NCBI GenBank assembly: GCA_030622395.1
Contig: JAUXGF010000013.1
Location: 1-13,259, forward strand
DNA from: Calditrichaceae bacterium
Lineage (GTDB): Bacteria > Calditrichota > Calditrichia > Calditrichales > Calditrichaceae
Direction of reading: 5' to 3'
DNA length: 13,259 nucleotides
Positions 1-6,353 of this stretch are shown here, piece after piece; the stretch's first letter is position 1; every line of letters begins with the position of its first letter. The notes beneath the pieces are model-generated. The model was not told the origin of the DNA. It was given only the letters and a program-made list of their open reading frames with translations, and searched no databases. The position numbers were made by a program, and so were the translations under genes.

Positions 1-6
1 GTGAAA

Positions 7-93
7 AAAGTTTAAAGTTTATAAGTGAACTAAAATGACTAAAGTTTTCATTAACTTTAGTTCACTTTTAACTTTAGAAACTTTAGGCACTTT
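7..93. repeat. AT-rich quasi-palindromic array upstream of the first amidase gene
   Basis: The left part carries AAAGT units (7-11, 14-18, 41-45) and the right part the complement ACTTT (54, 64, 71, 80, 89), spaced 7-10 nt apart. Two alternative hairpins are visible: AAGTGAACTAAA (23-34) with its complement at 56-67 (one end pair loose), and CTAAAGTT (39-46) with AACTTTAG (53-60) around a six-base loop. There is no ORF here. It resembles the other short-period arrays in this window's gaps. Function is unknown; a hairpin isolating the following operon from upstream transcription is possible but lacks a clean T-run. Confidence 0.55.
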
Positions 94-101
94 GAATCAG
101 G

Positions 102-133
102 TAAACATTTCCCAAATATCGGGACTATACAAT
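102..133 (+). promoter_or_regulatory. Leader motif, copy 1 (candidate promoter of the lysis-like operon)
   Basis: TAAACATTTCC (102-112) is followed by CGGGACTATACAAT (120-133), which ends 25 nt before the ATG at 159. TATACAAT (126-133) makes a reasonable -10 element, and CCC/GGG on either side of AAATATC gives a small inverted repeat just upstream of it. The same two blocks occur upstream of the gene at 3234 and of ksgA. The recurrence at gene starts is seen directly; promoter function is inferred. Confidence 0.5.
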
Positions 134-158
134 AAAATTAAAATAAGGAGGCGTATTG

Positions 159-695
159 ATGGCAAGGTTATGCGCATTAGTTATCGGTCATAAGAAAACC
201 TCTCCCGGTGCGGTAAATAAGAAGTCAAACTTAACGGAATTTGATTTTAACGATAAGCTGGCTCTAATAATTGAAAACAAAGTGTTAAGAACGGATATTC
301 AGCGGGTTTATAGAAGAACATACAACAGCCTGCCAAATGATATTAATGAATTAGAGCCTGATTTTATTGTAAGCCTCCATTGCAATGCTTTTAATGAACA
401 AGCATCAGGGAGCGAAGTTCTCTATTATCATAAGTCAAAAAATGGTGAAAAGATGGCTAAGGTTTTATTGAGACATCTGGTTGGTCACTTACAGTTGCCT
501 GACAGGGGGATTAAGCCAAAAGCAGCGGAAGATCGAGGCGGTTATCTTTTAAAGTATACTAACGCTCCCTGCGTTATTGCGGAGCCTTTTTTTATTGATA
601 ATGACAGTGATCTTGCCAGGGCTCAGGAAAATTTCGATGATTTAGCGGCAGCCTACGCCGCGGCAATAGATGAGTTCACACAGGAAATTAGTTGA
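159..695 (+). CDS. N-acetylmuramoyl-L-alanine amidase, Amidase_3 family (endolysin-like)
   Basis: A zinc-dependent peptidoglycan amidase that should cut the bond between N-acetylmuramic acid and L-alanine. The 178-residue protein is essentially just the catalytic domain. Visible family residues are His11 (IGHKKTSPGA), Glu27 (LTEFDFND), His74 (SLHCNA) and the catalytic Glu142 (CVIAEPFFIDN). There is no signal peptide, membrane segment or obvious wall-binding domain, which is typical of phage-type endolysins that need another protein to cross the inner membrane. I chose ATG 159 rather than the in-frame TTG at 156 because AAGGAGG (145-151) sits 7 nt upstream of it. It is the first gene of a plus-strand run; the next gene starts 21 nt after its stop. 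Enzyme class is secure. A role in lysis rather than wall remodelling is inferred from the missing signal and the neighbours. Confidence 0.9.
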   Translation: MARLCALVIGHKKTSPGAVNKKSNLTEFDFNDKLALIIENKVLRTDIQRVYRRTYNSLPNDINELEPDFIVSLHCNAFNEQASGSEVLYYHKSKNGEKMAKVLLRHLVGHLQLPDRGIKPKAAEDRGGYLLKYTNAPCVIAEPFFIDNDSDLARAQENFDDLAAAYAAAIDEFTQEIS

Positions 696-716
696 TCCTA
701 AAATTTAGGAGGTTAT

Positions 717-2072
717 ATGATTCCATTCGATTTTATTATCGTACCGCTTTCAGCGGCGCTTGGGCTTTCGCTGATAGTTGAGAGAATTCTGGAATTTGCA
801 AAAAATATTTTAGAATGGTTTGTTAAAAGTCAAAATGGAAGAAACATTCCTGAACATTCCGAATCTGATAGGATAATTAGCGATTTGGAAGATAAATATA
901 AAAGAGATGAATTGTCCCTGAAGGCTGAAGAAAGGGCTGAAAAATCAATTAATGAGCGGATTAAAATCAAGGCTAAACTCGACAGTGAATCAGATCCGGC
1001 AAAACGCAAAGAATTGAAGCAAAAATTGGCTGAGCTGGAGAAAGACGGAGAATATGACGAGAGCTTTTCCAATTCCGTTATTCTTGTGGAACCCGCAACA
1101 GATGCGGATGATGGTAAAACTCTTAAAGCCTTTATTCTTCAGTTATTAGGATTTGCCGCAGGAATTATACTCGCCCATTTTTCCGGAATCCAACTCTTTA
1201 ATAGTTTTTTAAGCTCCATTGGCAGCGCTTCAACAATTGCACCCGGTATTGACTATTTGTTCACCGGACTTCTTATTGGAGGCGGAAGCGCGCCAATGCA
1301 TATTTTGATTCGATTCATTACTCAACGTAAAACAATCATAACGGACAATACCGTTTCCACGGGAGCAGATGAAACATCAACTGAAATTGAAAAACCGCGC
1401 GTTCCCGCGATTATTTCCACATCTACCGGTAACAATAATCCGGCTTGGATTGATATACCTTACAATGGCGGCGTAGATCGTGCAGAATTAGAATGGGCTC
1501 ATAAAAGGAAGAAAAATCCTGATCTTATTGTTTACCATCATACCGCCATGAGCAGCCGGAGTAAATTTGAAGACGTTGTGCGGGTGATTAAAAACCGGGC
1601 GGATTCTAAAGGCAATCATTGGCTTACCGGTTACAATTGCGTTGTGCCGTTTGACGGTTCAATCCATCCCTTTTGCCGCTGGGACCGTTACGGTAATCAT
1701 GCCGCAGGTTATAATAGAAATTCTTTAGGGATTGCTTTTAACGGCAATTTTGAAACAGACTCCAAAGTTCCGTATTCTAACCCGGATGGCAGATACGGAG
1801 ATGCGCGTCCTTCGGAAGTTCAGCTTAAAGCTGCAGCGCGCGTAGTAACGCTTTGGACTTTCCTCTATCCCATCGAAGTAGATTTTGAAAAGTCGATTAT
1901 TCCGCATAACAAAATATCAAGTAAAACATGCCCGGGTTCGGAATTTCCTTATGATGAGTTTAAGAAATGGGTGGAATTTTATCGAACGCGTTGGGATAAA
2001 TCGGCAGCCGTTAAAGAACGCATCGAGGAATTTAAATTAAAACCCTATTTATACGTCGATAAGGAGGCATAA
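717..2072 (+). CDS. Three-TM membrane protein fused to a C-terminal Amidase_2/PGRP-type N-acetylmuramoyl-L-alanine amidase
   Basis: A two-part protein of 451 residues. The N-terminal part has a membrane segment at about 6-26, a charged, probably helical stretch at about 50-112, and two more membrane segments at about 139-157 and 180-198, ending in GGGSAPMH (188-195). The C-terminal part (about 268-425) aligns by eye with T7 lysozyme: zinc ligands His274, His397 and Cys405, catalytic Tyr306 and Lys403, and a GNHAAGYNRNSLGIAF segment (326-341) matching the T7 GSHAKGYNHNSIGV region. The catalytic set is complete. If the N-terminus is cytoplasmic, three crossings put the amidase in the periplasm, tethered to the inner membrane. 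AGGAGG (707-712) precedes the ATG. The membrane part is paralogous to the next gene product. The amidase fold is unrelated to that of the preceding gene, so the operon carries two independent amidases. I do not recognise the fusion as a named family. Confidence 0.88.
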   Translation: MIPFDFIIVPLSAALGLSLIVERILEFAKNILEWFVKSQNGRNIPEHSESDRIISDLEDKYKRDELSLKAEERAEKSINERIKIKAKLDSESDPAKRKELKQKLAELEKDGEYDESFSNSVILVEPATDADDGKTLKAFILQLLGFAAGIILAHFSGIQLFNSFLSSIGSASTIAPGIDYLFTGLLIGGGSAPMHILIRFITQRKTIITDNTVSTGADETSTEIEKPRVPAIISTSTGNNNPAWIDIPYNGGVDRAELEWAHKRKKNPDLIVYHHTAMSSRSKFEDVVRVIKNRADSKGNHWLTGYNCVVPFDGSIHPFCRWDRYGNHAAGYNRNSLGIAFNGNFETDSKVPYSNPDGRYGDARPSEVQLKAAARVVTLWTFLYPIEVDFEKSIIPHNKISSKTCPGSEFPYDEFKKWVEFYRTRWDKSAAVKERIEEFKLKPYLYVDKEA

Positions 2073-2074
2073 TA

Positions 2075-2644
2075 ATGGAAGCTATTTTAAAAGTATCAGT
2101 TATGTTCGCTTTAGCGCTTGCCGTTTCCTTTTTGATCGAAAGGTTTTTGGAAATATTAAAAGCCGTTTATGATTTATTAGACAGCCGCCTTAGCTGGCAT
2201 ACTTACTGGACGCGCCGGACTGTAAAAATGAGAGATCGTTTGGAAAAAAGGCTGGAAGTATTTGAATATGTAAATCCCAAAAAAATTGCTTCTTTGTTGG
2301 ATAGGTTTAAAAAAATGTTTTTAAACGGGCAGGGAGGATATTCCGGAACAGTTCCGCTTCTTTCCGGTGATTTAGTGCGGGCGTTTTCAATAAAAGTATA
2401 TGCAAAAATTATCGGCGTCTTGCTTGGAATAGGATTTGCGTTTTGGATGAATATAGATTTAATATCTATCTGGCAGAAAGCGTCAGGCGGAACTTTATGG
2501 TGGAAAATCAATATTGACTCAGAAAGCGTACGCTTTGTTCTTTCCGGTGTGATTTTGGGATTGGGCTCGGCTCCGGTGCACAAAATTATAACAACAATCG
2601 AAAAGAAGAGACAGCAAAAATTAGAGAAAGGAATGCAGCCATGA
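2075..2644 (+). CDS. Three-TM membrane protein, paralogue of the upstream fusion's N-terminal domain; holin-like candidate
   Basis: 189 residues with membrane segments at about 6-23, 108-124 and 152-168. It matches the preceding protein in the same order: IERFLEILK (21-29) against VERILEFAK at identical positions 21-29, then SGVILGLGSAPVHKII (157-172) against TGLLIGGGSAPMHILI. The middle linker is shorter and different, with basic stretches at 47-80. It has no enzymatic domain and ends in a charged tail. AAGGAGG (2061-2067), inside the end of the upstream gene, sits 7 nt before the ATG, and only two bases separate the genes, so the two are probably translated together. A small multi-TM protein beside a signal-less amidase suggests a pore or holin-like role, or a membrane partner for the fused amidase. 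That is inference; I recognise no named holin family. Confidence 0.75.
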   Translation: MEAILKVSVMFALALAVSFLIERFLEILKAVYDLLDSRLSWHTYWTRRTVKMRDRLEKRLEVFEYVNPKKIASLLDRFKKMFLNGQGGYSGTVPLLSGDLVRAFSIKVYAKIIGVLLGIGFAFWMNIDLISIWQKASGGTLWWKINIDSESVRFVLSGVILGLGSAPVHKIITTIEKKRQQKLEKGMQP

Positions 2645-3060
2645 TTGATATTGATCTCATTATTGCGTTTGTAATTATCGGTATTGTGCTTGCGGTATTT
2701 TTATTATCTAAAATAAATTTATTACCTAAAAAGAGTCTGCCGTTTATTATAGCCGGTCTCGCCGGTGCATTTGGTATTATGCTGTTCAGGAAAAGCCGTA
2801 TGAAAGGGCTTAGAAAAGAATTAGAGGAACGCGAAAAAAAACTGCTAGAAAAAGAAGAAAAACTTAAAAAATTAAAAGATAATTACAGCGCATCCGAAAA
2901 ACATTTACAGCAAGCAAATGCAGAGTTGGAAAAACAAAGAGCCGCTTACCAAAAAACAATACTGCAAATCAAAGCGGAAAATGAAGAAGAAAAAGAACGA
3001 ATCGACCGCCTTTCCGGTGAAGATTTACATAATGAATTTCTGGAAGCCTTTGGGGATTAG
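2641..3060 (+). CDS. Two-TM coiled-coil protein of unknown function
   Basis: 139 residues: two membrane segments (about 5-22 and 33-49), a basic junction (RKSRMKGLRK), then a long Lys/Glu-rich coiled coil (about 55-122) and a short acidic C-terminus. Its ATG overlaps the upstream TGA as ATGA (2641-2644), and AAAGGA (2627-2632) lies 8 nt before it, so it is translationally coupled to the three-TM paralogue. A membrane-anchored coiled coil in a lysis-like cassette recalls inner-membrane spanins. However, the basic flank after TM2 favours a cytoplasmic coiled coil under the positive-inside rule, which would argue against that role. A structural partner of the upstream membrane proteins is an alternative. 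Confidence 0.7.
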   Translation: MIDIDLIIAFVIIGIVLAVFLLSKINLLPKKSLPFIIAGLAGAFGIMLFRKSRMKGLRKELEEREKKLLEKEEKLKKLKDNYSASEKHLQQANAELEKQRAAYQKTILQIKAENEEEKERIDRLSGEDLHNEFLEAFGD

Positions 3061-3100
3061 ATAGTCTTATATACTATTTCTAAGTCAGGGTTCGCTTAGC

Positions 3101-3120
3101 CGCTGATTAACGCCGATTAA
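3101..3120. repeat. Two tandem 10-mers in the 3061-3233 spacer
   Basis: CGCTGATTAA (3101-3110) is followed directly by CGCCGATTAA (3111-3120), with one difference. The rest of the 173-bp spacer holds a weak ATAGT/ACTAT pairing at 3061-3077, just after the stop codon and without a T-run, and the leader motif of the next gene. No ORF is supported here. Confidence 0.4.
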
Positions 3121-3173
3121 ATACTGCAACACCTTGAACTTCGTAAACAGCGCAGCAAATGATTTATGAATAT

Positions 3174-3216
3174 TAAACATTTCCATCCCGACTAATCGCG
3201 ATCGTGACTATACAAT
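3174..3216 (+). promoter_or_regulatory. Leader motif, copy 2 (candidate promoter of the secreted coiled-coil gene)
   Basis: TAAACATTTCC (3174-3184) and CGTGACTATACAAT (3203-3216) bracket a degenerate palindrome (TCCCGACTAATCGCGA). The motif ends 17 nt before the ATG at 3234, with AAGGAG in between. The block order matches the copy upstream of gene 159, but the gap between blocks is longer here. It suggests that the last gene of the module has its own start of transcription, co-regulated with the first. Confidence 0.5.
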
Positions 3217-3233
3217 AAATTAAGGAGAACGCT

Positions 3234-3767
3234 ATGCGAATTCGTATAAATTTATACTTACCCGCAATAATTATTTTATGTTTGTTTTATGCAAGCGTAA
3301 CCGCCTTAGCGCAGGATTCCATTTCCTGCAAGGTCGTAAAAAAATATAGTGATGGCAGCTATCTTGTGCAAATAGGCGATATAACTTTCCTTGCCATTAC
3401 CGAAGAAATACAAAAAAATGCGCTTAAGAAAAAACGCGATCTATTAGACGCCCAAAAAGAAATTATTTTAAAGGATTCATTACTCGCTAAATATGAACAG
3501 AATTTAGCCTGGTACGAAGCAACGAATAATCACATGAAAAAATATATTTTAGAATTGGAAGATACATATAAAGGTTATAAAAATTTATACCGGGATTATA
3601 AAAAACTAAAAGAACCCTGGGTTTCCCTTGAAGGCGGAATAGGCGCAACGGGCGATACAAAACCGGCTATTTTAGCAGGCATTCAAATACGCCAAATTCA
3701 TGTTTGGGGTTTCTTGCAGGAAAAAAATTCCGGGGCGTTAATAGGCGCGAACTTTCGTCTTTTTTAA
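3234..3767 (+). CDS. Secreted coiled-coil protein with a strand-like, Phe-terminated tail
   Basis: 177 residues. A signal peptide is clear: basic start (MRIRIN), hydrophobic core, and a likely cut after ALA at residue 26. A small strand-rich stretch follows (about 31-55, including GSYLVQIGDITFLAIT), then a charged helical or coiled-coil region (about 57-126). The tail at about 129-177 alternates hydrophobic and glycine residues and ends in GANFRLF. A terminal Phe after amphipathic strands is common in outer-membrane-inserted proteins, so the tail may associate with the outer membrane; this is tentative. There is no lipobox Cys at the cleavage site. AAGGAG (3222-3227) is 6 nt before the ATG. 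It follows the module genes on the same strand and shares their leader motif. A partner spanning the periplasm is possible. I do not recognise the family. Confidence 0.75.
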   Translation: MRIRINLYLPAIIILCLFYASVTALAQDSISCKVVKKYSDGSYLVQIGDITFLAITEEIQKNALKKKRDLLDAQKEIILKDSLLAKYEQNLAWYEATNNHMKKYILELEDTYKGYKNLYRDYKKLKEPWVSLEGGIGATGDTKPAILAGIQIRQIHVWGFLQEKNSGALIGANFRLF

Positions 3768-3866
3768 TTTATTGTATTAATATTGAATACGATTGTATTT
3801 AATTTAGATACAGAAAAACTTTTTTTCAAATGAAATTTATAATTTTGTGTAAAATCTTAAAAGCTT

Positions 3867-3907
3867 TAATTAGCGCCTGAATGGTGTTTTCATTCATACA
3901 GTAATTA
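3867..3907. mobile_element. Collapsed copy of the GTGYCTGAAYG inverted-repeat element
   Basis: The element proper is 3873-3901: GCGCCTGAATG at the left and, on the opposite strand from the right, CTGTATGAATGAAAACAC. The two ends are nearly joined, so almost all of the interior seen in the larger copies is missing. It is flanked by the direct repeat TAATTA (3867-3872 and 3902-3907). It lies in the convergent gap between the secreted coiled-coil gene and mgtE. The ends and the flanking repeat match the pattern of the two larger copies; the identification rests on that comparison. Confidence 0.5.
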
Positions 3908-3913
3908 TTTTAC

Positions 3914-3937
3914 CTTTGTGGCTTAGTGTCTTAGTGG
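3914..3937. repeat. Three tandem octamers, consensus CTTWGTGK
   Basis: CTTTGTGG, CTTAGTGT and CTTAGTGG follow one another without a gap. It is a small member of the short-period arrays found in several gaps of this window. No function is apparent. Confidence 0.45.
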
Positions 3938-3976
3938 CAGCCCCAATCGGGCTAAATGTTTTTGGTTAGAATTTGT

Positions 3977-5329
3977 TTATATTAAAAATTTCAAGGACAG
4001 CATTGTTATGGTAAGATAAATCAAAAGTCCGAGAATATCGTTGGATGTTGAAACAAAAGGCGCAGCCGCTAAAGCCGGATCGATCTTAAAACGTTTAAAT
4101 GTCAGCGGGACAAGAGCGCCGATAAAAGCAGCATTATTGATTACAATAAACAAAGAAATTGATAAAATTCCCGCAAATAATAATCCATCCCATAAATAAA
4201 CAATTACAAATAATAACATGGAAAAAACCGAACTATTAACCAGTGAGATACGAAATTCTTTAAACAAACGGCTGCGCGTATCGCTCAAATTTATATCGCC
4301 GGTGGCGAGACCGCGCACCACAATAACGCTGGCTTGCTGCCCGGTCGAGCCGCCCATAGCCATTACAATGGGAATGAAAAAAGCGGTCATTAGTTTTTGA
4401 GTAATAGTGGCTTGAAAAGAATCTAAAATAAAGGCGGCGATGATTTCGCCCACAAAAGCAACCAGAAGCCATGGCAGACGCGCTCGTGAGAGTACAAAAG
4501 TCGATTCTTCTAAAACTTCTTCATCAGGCGCTCCAGCCATATAAGCTAAATCTTCCGAGCCTTCTTCTTCTAAAACATCAACAATATCGTCAACTGTAAT
4601 TCTACCGACCAATTTCATAGATTCATCAACAACAGGCGCGCTGATTAAATCGTATTTGCTGAAAAAATTAGCCACATCTTCCTGGTCCATATCAGCCCGA
4701 ACATGCAGAACATCCTCTTCCATAATATCACCCAGCCTGGCGCTGCCCGCCGCCAGCACAAGATCGGTTAATGTTACGCTGCCGAGAAGACATTCGTTTT
4801 CATCAACGACCCAGATATTGTAAAGATTGTCAAATTCTTCACGTACTTCACGGATTTTTTCAATGGTTTTATTTACTGTGGCATCTGCAGGCATGGACAG
4901 GAATTCCAACGCCATAATGCCGCCTGCTGTATCCTCCTTATGATGCAGCAGTTCCTTAACGTCTTGCGAAACTTCTTCCGGCATCTCATCAAGAACTTTT
5001 TCCGCCACATCATCAGGAAGATCAGCCAGAAGGTCCGCCGCATCATCCGATTCCATCTGATCAACCAGAGCAGAAATTCTTTTCTCGCTGGCGTCTTCGA
5101 GAACATGATCAATTACAGGCGTATCTAATTCTGAAAGAACCTCGCTGGCTAATTCTGTGGGAAGTAAGTTAAAGACATATTTACGATTGTCTTTCTTAAG
5201 GCGGTTTAATATCTCTTCGACGTCAGCCGGATGTAAGTCGATAAGAATATTCAGCAGAGCGCCGCTGTTATTACTTTCAATCAATCCTACGATATCGGGT
5301 AGTATGCTTTCATAATCAATATTAATCAT
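3977..5329 (-). CDS. mgtE: Magnesium transporter MgtE
   Basis: A magnesium-selective inner-membrane channel, normally a homodimer whose cytoplasmic domains sense intracellular Mg2+ and close the pore. All three parts are present in 450 residues. They are an acidic helical N-domain (about 20-130, rich in repeated DDxADLLADLPDD-type segments), a pair of CBS domains (about 137-197 and 200-258), and a membrane domain with five hydrophobic segments (about 285-450). The pore signatures are PIVMAMGGSTGQQASVIVVRG (320-340) and DPALAAAPFVSTSNDILGLL (417-436). Asp431 corresponds to the Mg2+-site Asp432 of the Thermus thermophilus protein. The ATG overlaps the end of ksgA by 8 bases (5322-5329), so the two are co-transcribed and probably translationally coupled. 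AAGGCAG just upstream can serve as the ribosome site. Length and domains are typical. Confidence 0.97.
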   Translation of the reverse strand: MINIDYESILPDIVGLIESNNSGALLNILIDLHPADVEEILNRLKKDNRKYVFNLLPTELASEVLSELDTPVIDHVLEDASEKRISALVDQMESDDAADLLADLPDDVAEKVLDEMPEEVSQDVKELLHHKEDTAGGIMALEFLSMPADATVNKTIEKIREVREEFDNLYNIWVVDENECLLGSVTLTDLVLAAGSARLGDIMEEDVLHVRADMDQEDVANFFSKYDLISAPVVDESMKLVGRITVDDIVDVLEEEGSEDLAYMAGAPDEEVLEESTFVLSRARLPWLLVAFVGEIIAAFILDSFQATITQKLMTAFFIPIVMAMGGSTGQQASVIVVRGLATGDINLSDTRSRLFKEFRISLVNSSVFSMLLFVIVYLWDGLLFAGILSISLFIVINNAAFIGALVPLTFKRFKIDPALAAAPFVSTSNDILGLLIYLTITMLSLKFLI

Positions 5330-6116
5330 AAGTCTGCCTTAACTTGCAATTAAGTTCGTTTGCCAGATTTTTAAATTCCTGAATAGTTAAATCTTCAGGA
5401 CGTTTGTTCAAATCAATTGCTTCTAACGAATATACAATACTTTTATCAAAAATTCTACCAAGACTATTTCGCAGCATTTTGCGGCGGTAGTTAAAAGTTT
5501 GGCGGACTAATTGCCGGTAAAGCGGTTCATTTTCAATCTCATTAATTTCATTTAAAAATGAAAGCTTAATTACGGCGGAGTCGACTTTTGGCGCAGGGAA
5601 AAAATTACCGCGGTTAACCTTAAACAAATATTCAACCTTACTATATGTTTGGCAGATTACAGATAATATACCGTACTCTTTGCCGCCGCATCCGGATGAA
5701 ATCCTGCGGGCAACTTCATTTTGAGTCATCAATACAGCCGCGTCAATTTCCCTGTAATTATCTATTAATTTAAAAATAATAGGACTTGTAATATTGTACG
5801 GAAGATTTCCGATAATTTTTATTGATTGTTTAATGGGACTAAAAAGCTTATTGAGATCAATTTTCATAAAATCCTGATTGATTATATCAGCCCGTCCTTT
5901 AAATTGATCCTTTAAATAATCACTCCAGCGGCGGTCGATTTCAACTGCAATGTATCTTTTTGGCGCCGCTTCGATAATATGTTTTGTTAATGACCCTTTA
6001 CCGGGACCGATCTCTAGTACATAATCATCACTGTCGATTTCTAGCGCCTCGACGATTTTTTTACAATAATAAGGATTATTTAAAAAGTTTTGACTAAATC
6101 TTTTTAACGGATACAT
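5322..6116 (-). CDS. ksgA: 16S rRNA (adenine(1518)-N(6)/adenine(1519)-N(6))-dimethyltransferase KsgA
   Basis: Dimethylates the two adjacent adenines in the 3'-terminal hairpin of 16S rRNA, using S-adenosylmethionine, as a late checkpoint in small-subunit assembly. The 264-residue protein is full length. It shows the N-terminal FSQNFL motif (7-12), the SAM-binding LEIGPGKGSLT (34-44), the acidic VEIDRR (58-63), the catalytic NLPY (104-107), the FFPAPKVDSAV segment (172-182), and the C-terminal NYRRKMLRNSL and RPEDLT motifs. The start at 6116 lacks a good Shine-Dalgarno site. Upstream, a MITE-like element separates the gene from a copy of the leader motif. In many bacteria ksgA lies near tatD and metG, as here. 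Confidence 0.97.
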   Translation of the reverse strand: MYPLKRFSQNFLNNPYYCKKIVEALEIDSDDYVLEIGPGKGSLTKHIIEAAPKRYIAVEIDRRWSDYLKDQFKGRADIINQDFMKIDLNKLFSPIKQSIKIIGNLPYNITSPIIFKLIDNYREIDAAVLMTQNEVARRISSGCGGKEYGILSVICQTYSKVEYLFKVNRGNFFPAPKVDSAVIKLSFLNEINEIENEPLYRQLVRQTFNYRRKMLRNSLGRIFDKSIVYSLEAIDLNKRPEDLTIQEFKNLANELNCKLRQTYD

Positions 6117-6133
6117 AACTTAGAAAATGATAA

Positions 6134-6291
6134 TATATAGTGTCTGAACGAAAACTAACCAAAACTGTCATTTCGAAGCGGAGCGTCCCGAGAATCGGAA
6201 TTTTCCTTGAAAAATGGGGCGTTTAAAGATTTCTTCCCGATTAATCGGGATCGAACTGACAAAAAGGGACTTTTCGTTCAGACACTATATA
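6134..6291. mobile_element. MITE-like inverted-repeat element, copy A
   Basis: The element proper is 6140-6285 (146 bp) with perfect terminal inverted repeats GTGTCTGAACGAAAA (6140-6154; complement at 6271-6285). It is flanked by TATATA on both sides (6134-6139, 6286-6291). Inside is a second inverted pair (TGTCATTTCGA near 6167 and TCGAACTGACA near 6250), so the whole can fold into a long hairpin. The core includes TTGAAAAATGGGGCG and the perfect palindrome TCCCGATTAATCGGGA (6235-6250). The core is shared in the same orientation with the copy at 7394-7555. There is no coding capacity, so it would have to be moved by a transposase elsewhere. It sits in the tatD-ksgA gap, directly between the leader motif and the ksgA start. 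Confidence 0.65.
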
Positions 6292-6319
6292 ATTGTATAG
6301 TCCCGAATGGGAAAGTTTA
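6292..6319 (-). promoter_or_regulatory. Leader motif, copy 3 (candidate ksgA promoter)
   Basis: Read on the minus strand: TAAACTTTCC (6319-6310), then CGGGACTATACAAT (6305-6292). The CCC/GGG inverted repeat next to TATACAAT is kept. In the present sequence it lies 175 nt from the ksgA ATG, but if the adjoining element and one TATATA copy are removed the distance becomes 23 nt. That is in line with the other two copies (25 and 17 nt). This points to a promoter that originally abutted ksgA. Confidence 0.45.
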
Positions 6320-6353
6320 CACAGAAAAAGAAGCTTCGTTTCAGTCAGCATTC

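Noticed and set aside
830..1072. Minus-strand open frame inside the TM-amidase fusion gene
   Set aside because: It is antisense to a well-supported gene, Ser/Leu-rich as expected from the complement of a Lys/Glu-rich helical region, and has no ribosome site or family motif.
159..2072. Reading the two amidase genes as one broken gene
   Set aside because: They belong to unrelated folds, each has its full catalytic set and its own Shine-Dalgarno site, and neither is truncated.
2203..2583. Minus-strand 126-codon open frame opposite the three-TM paralogue
   Set aside because: The plus-strand gene here shows conserved motifs shared with its neighbour and a strong ribosome site; the antisense frame has no recognisable feature.
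3061..3077. ATAGT/ACTAT hairpin after the two-TM coiled-coil gene as a terminator
   Set aside because: Five AT-rich pairs and no T-run.
3939..3963. AGCCC/GGGCT hairpin followed by TTTTT as terminator of the secreted coiled-coil gene
   Set aside because: The stem is only five pairs, six bases separate it from the T-run, and it lies over 170 nt from the stop codon; too weak to annotate.
4940..5128. Short plus-strand frame opposite mgtE (and similar ones opposite metG)
   Set aside because: These are shadows of highly conserved housekeeping genes with no independent signals.
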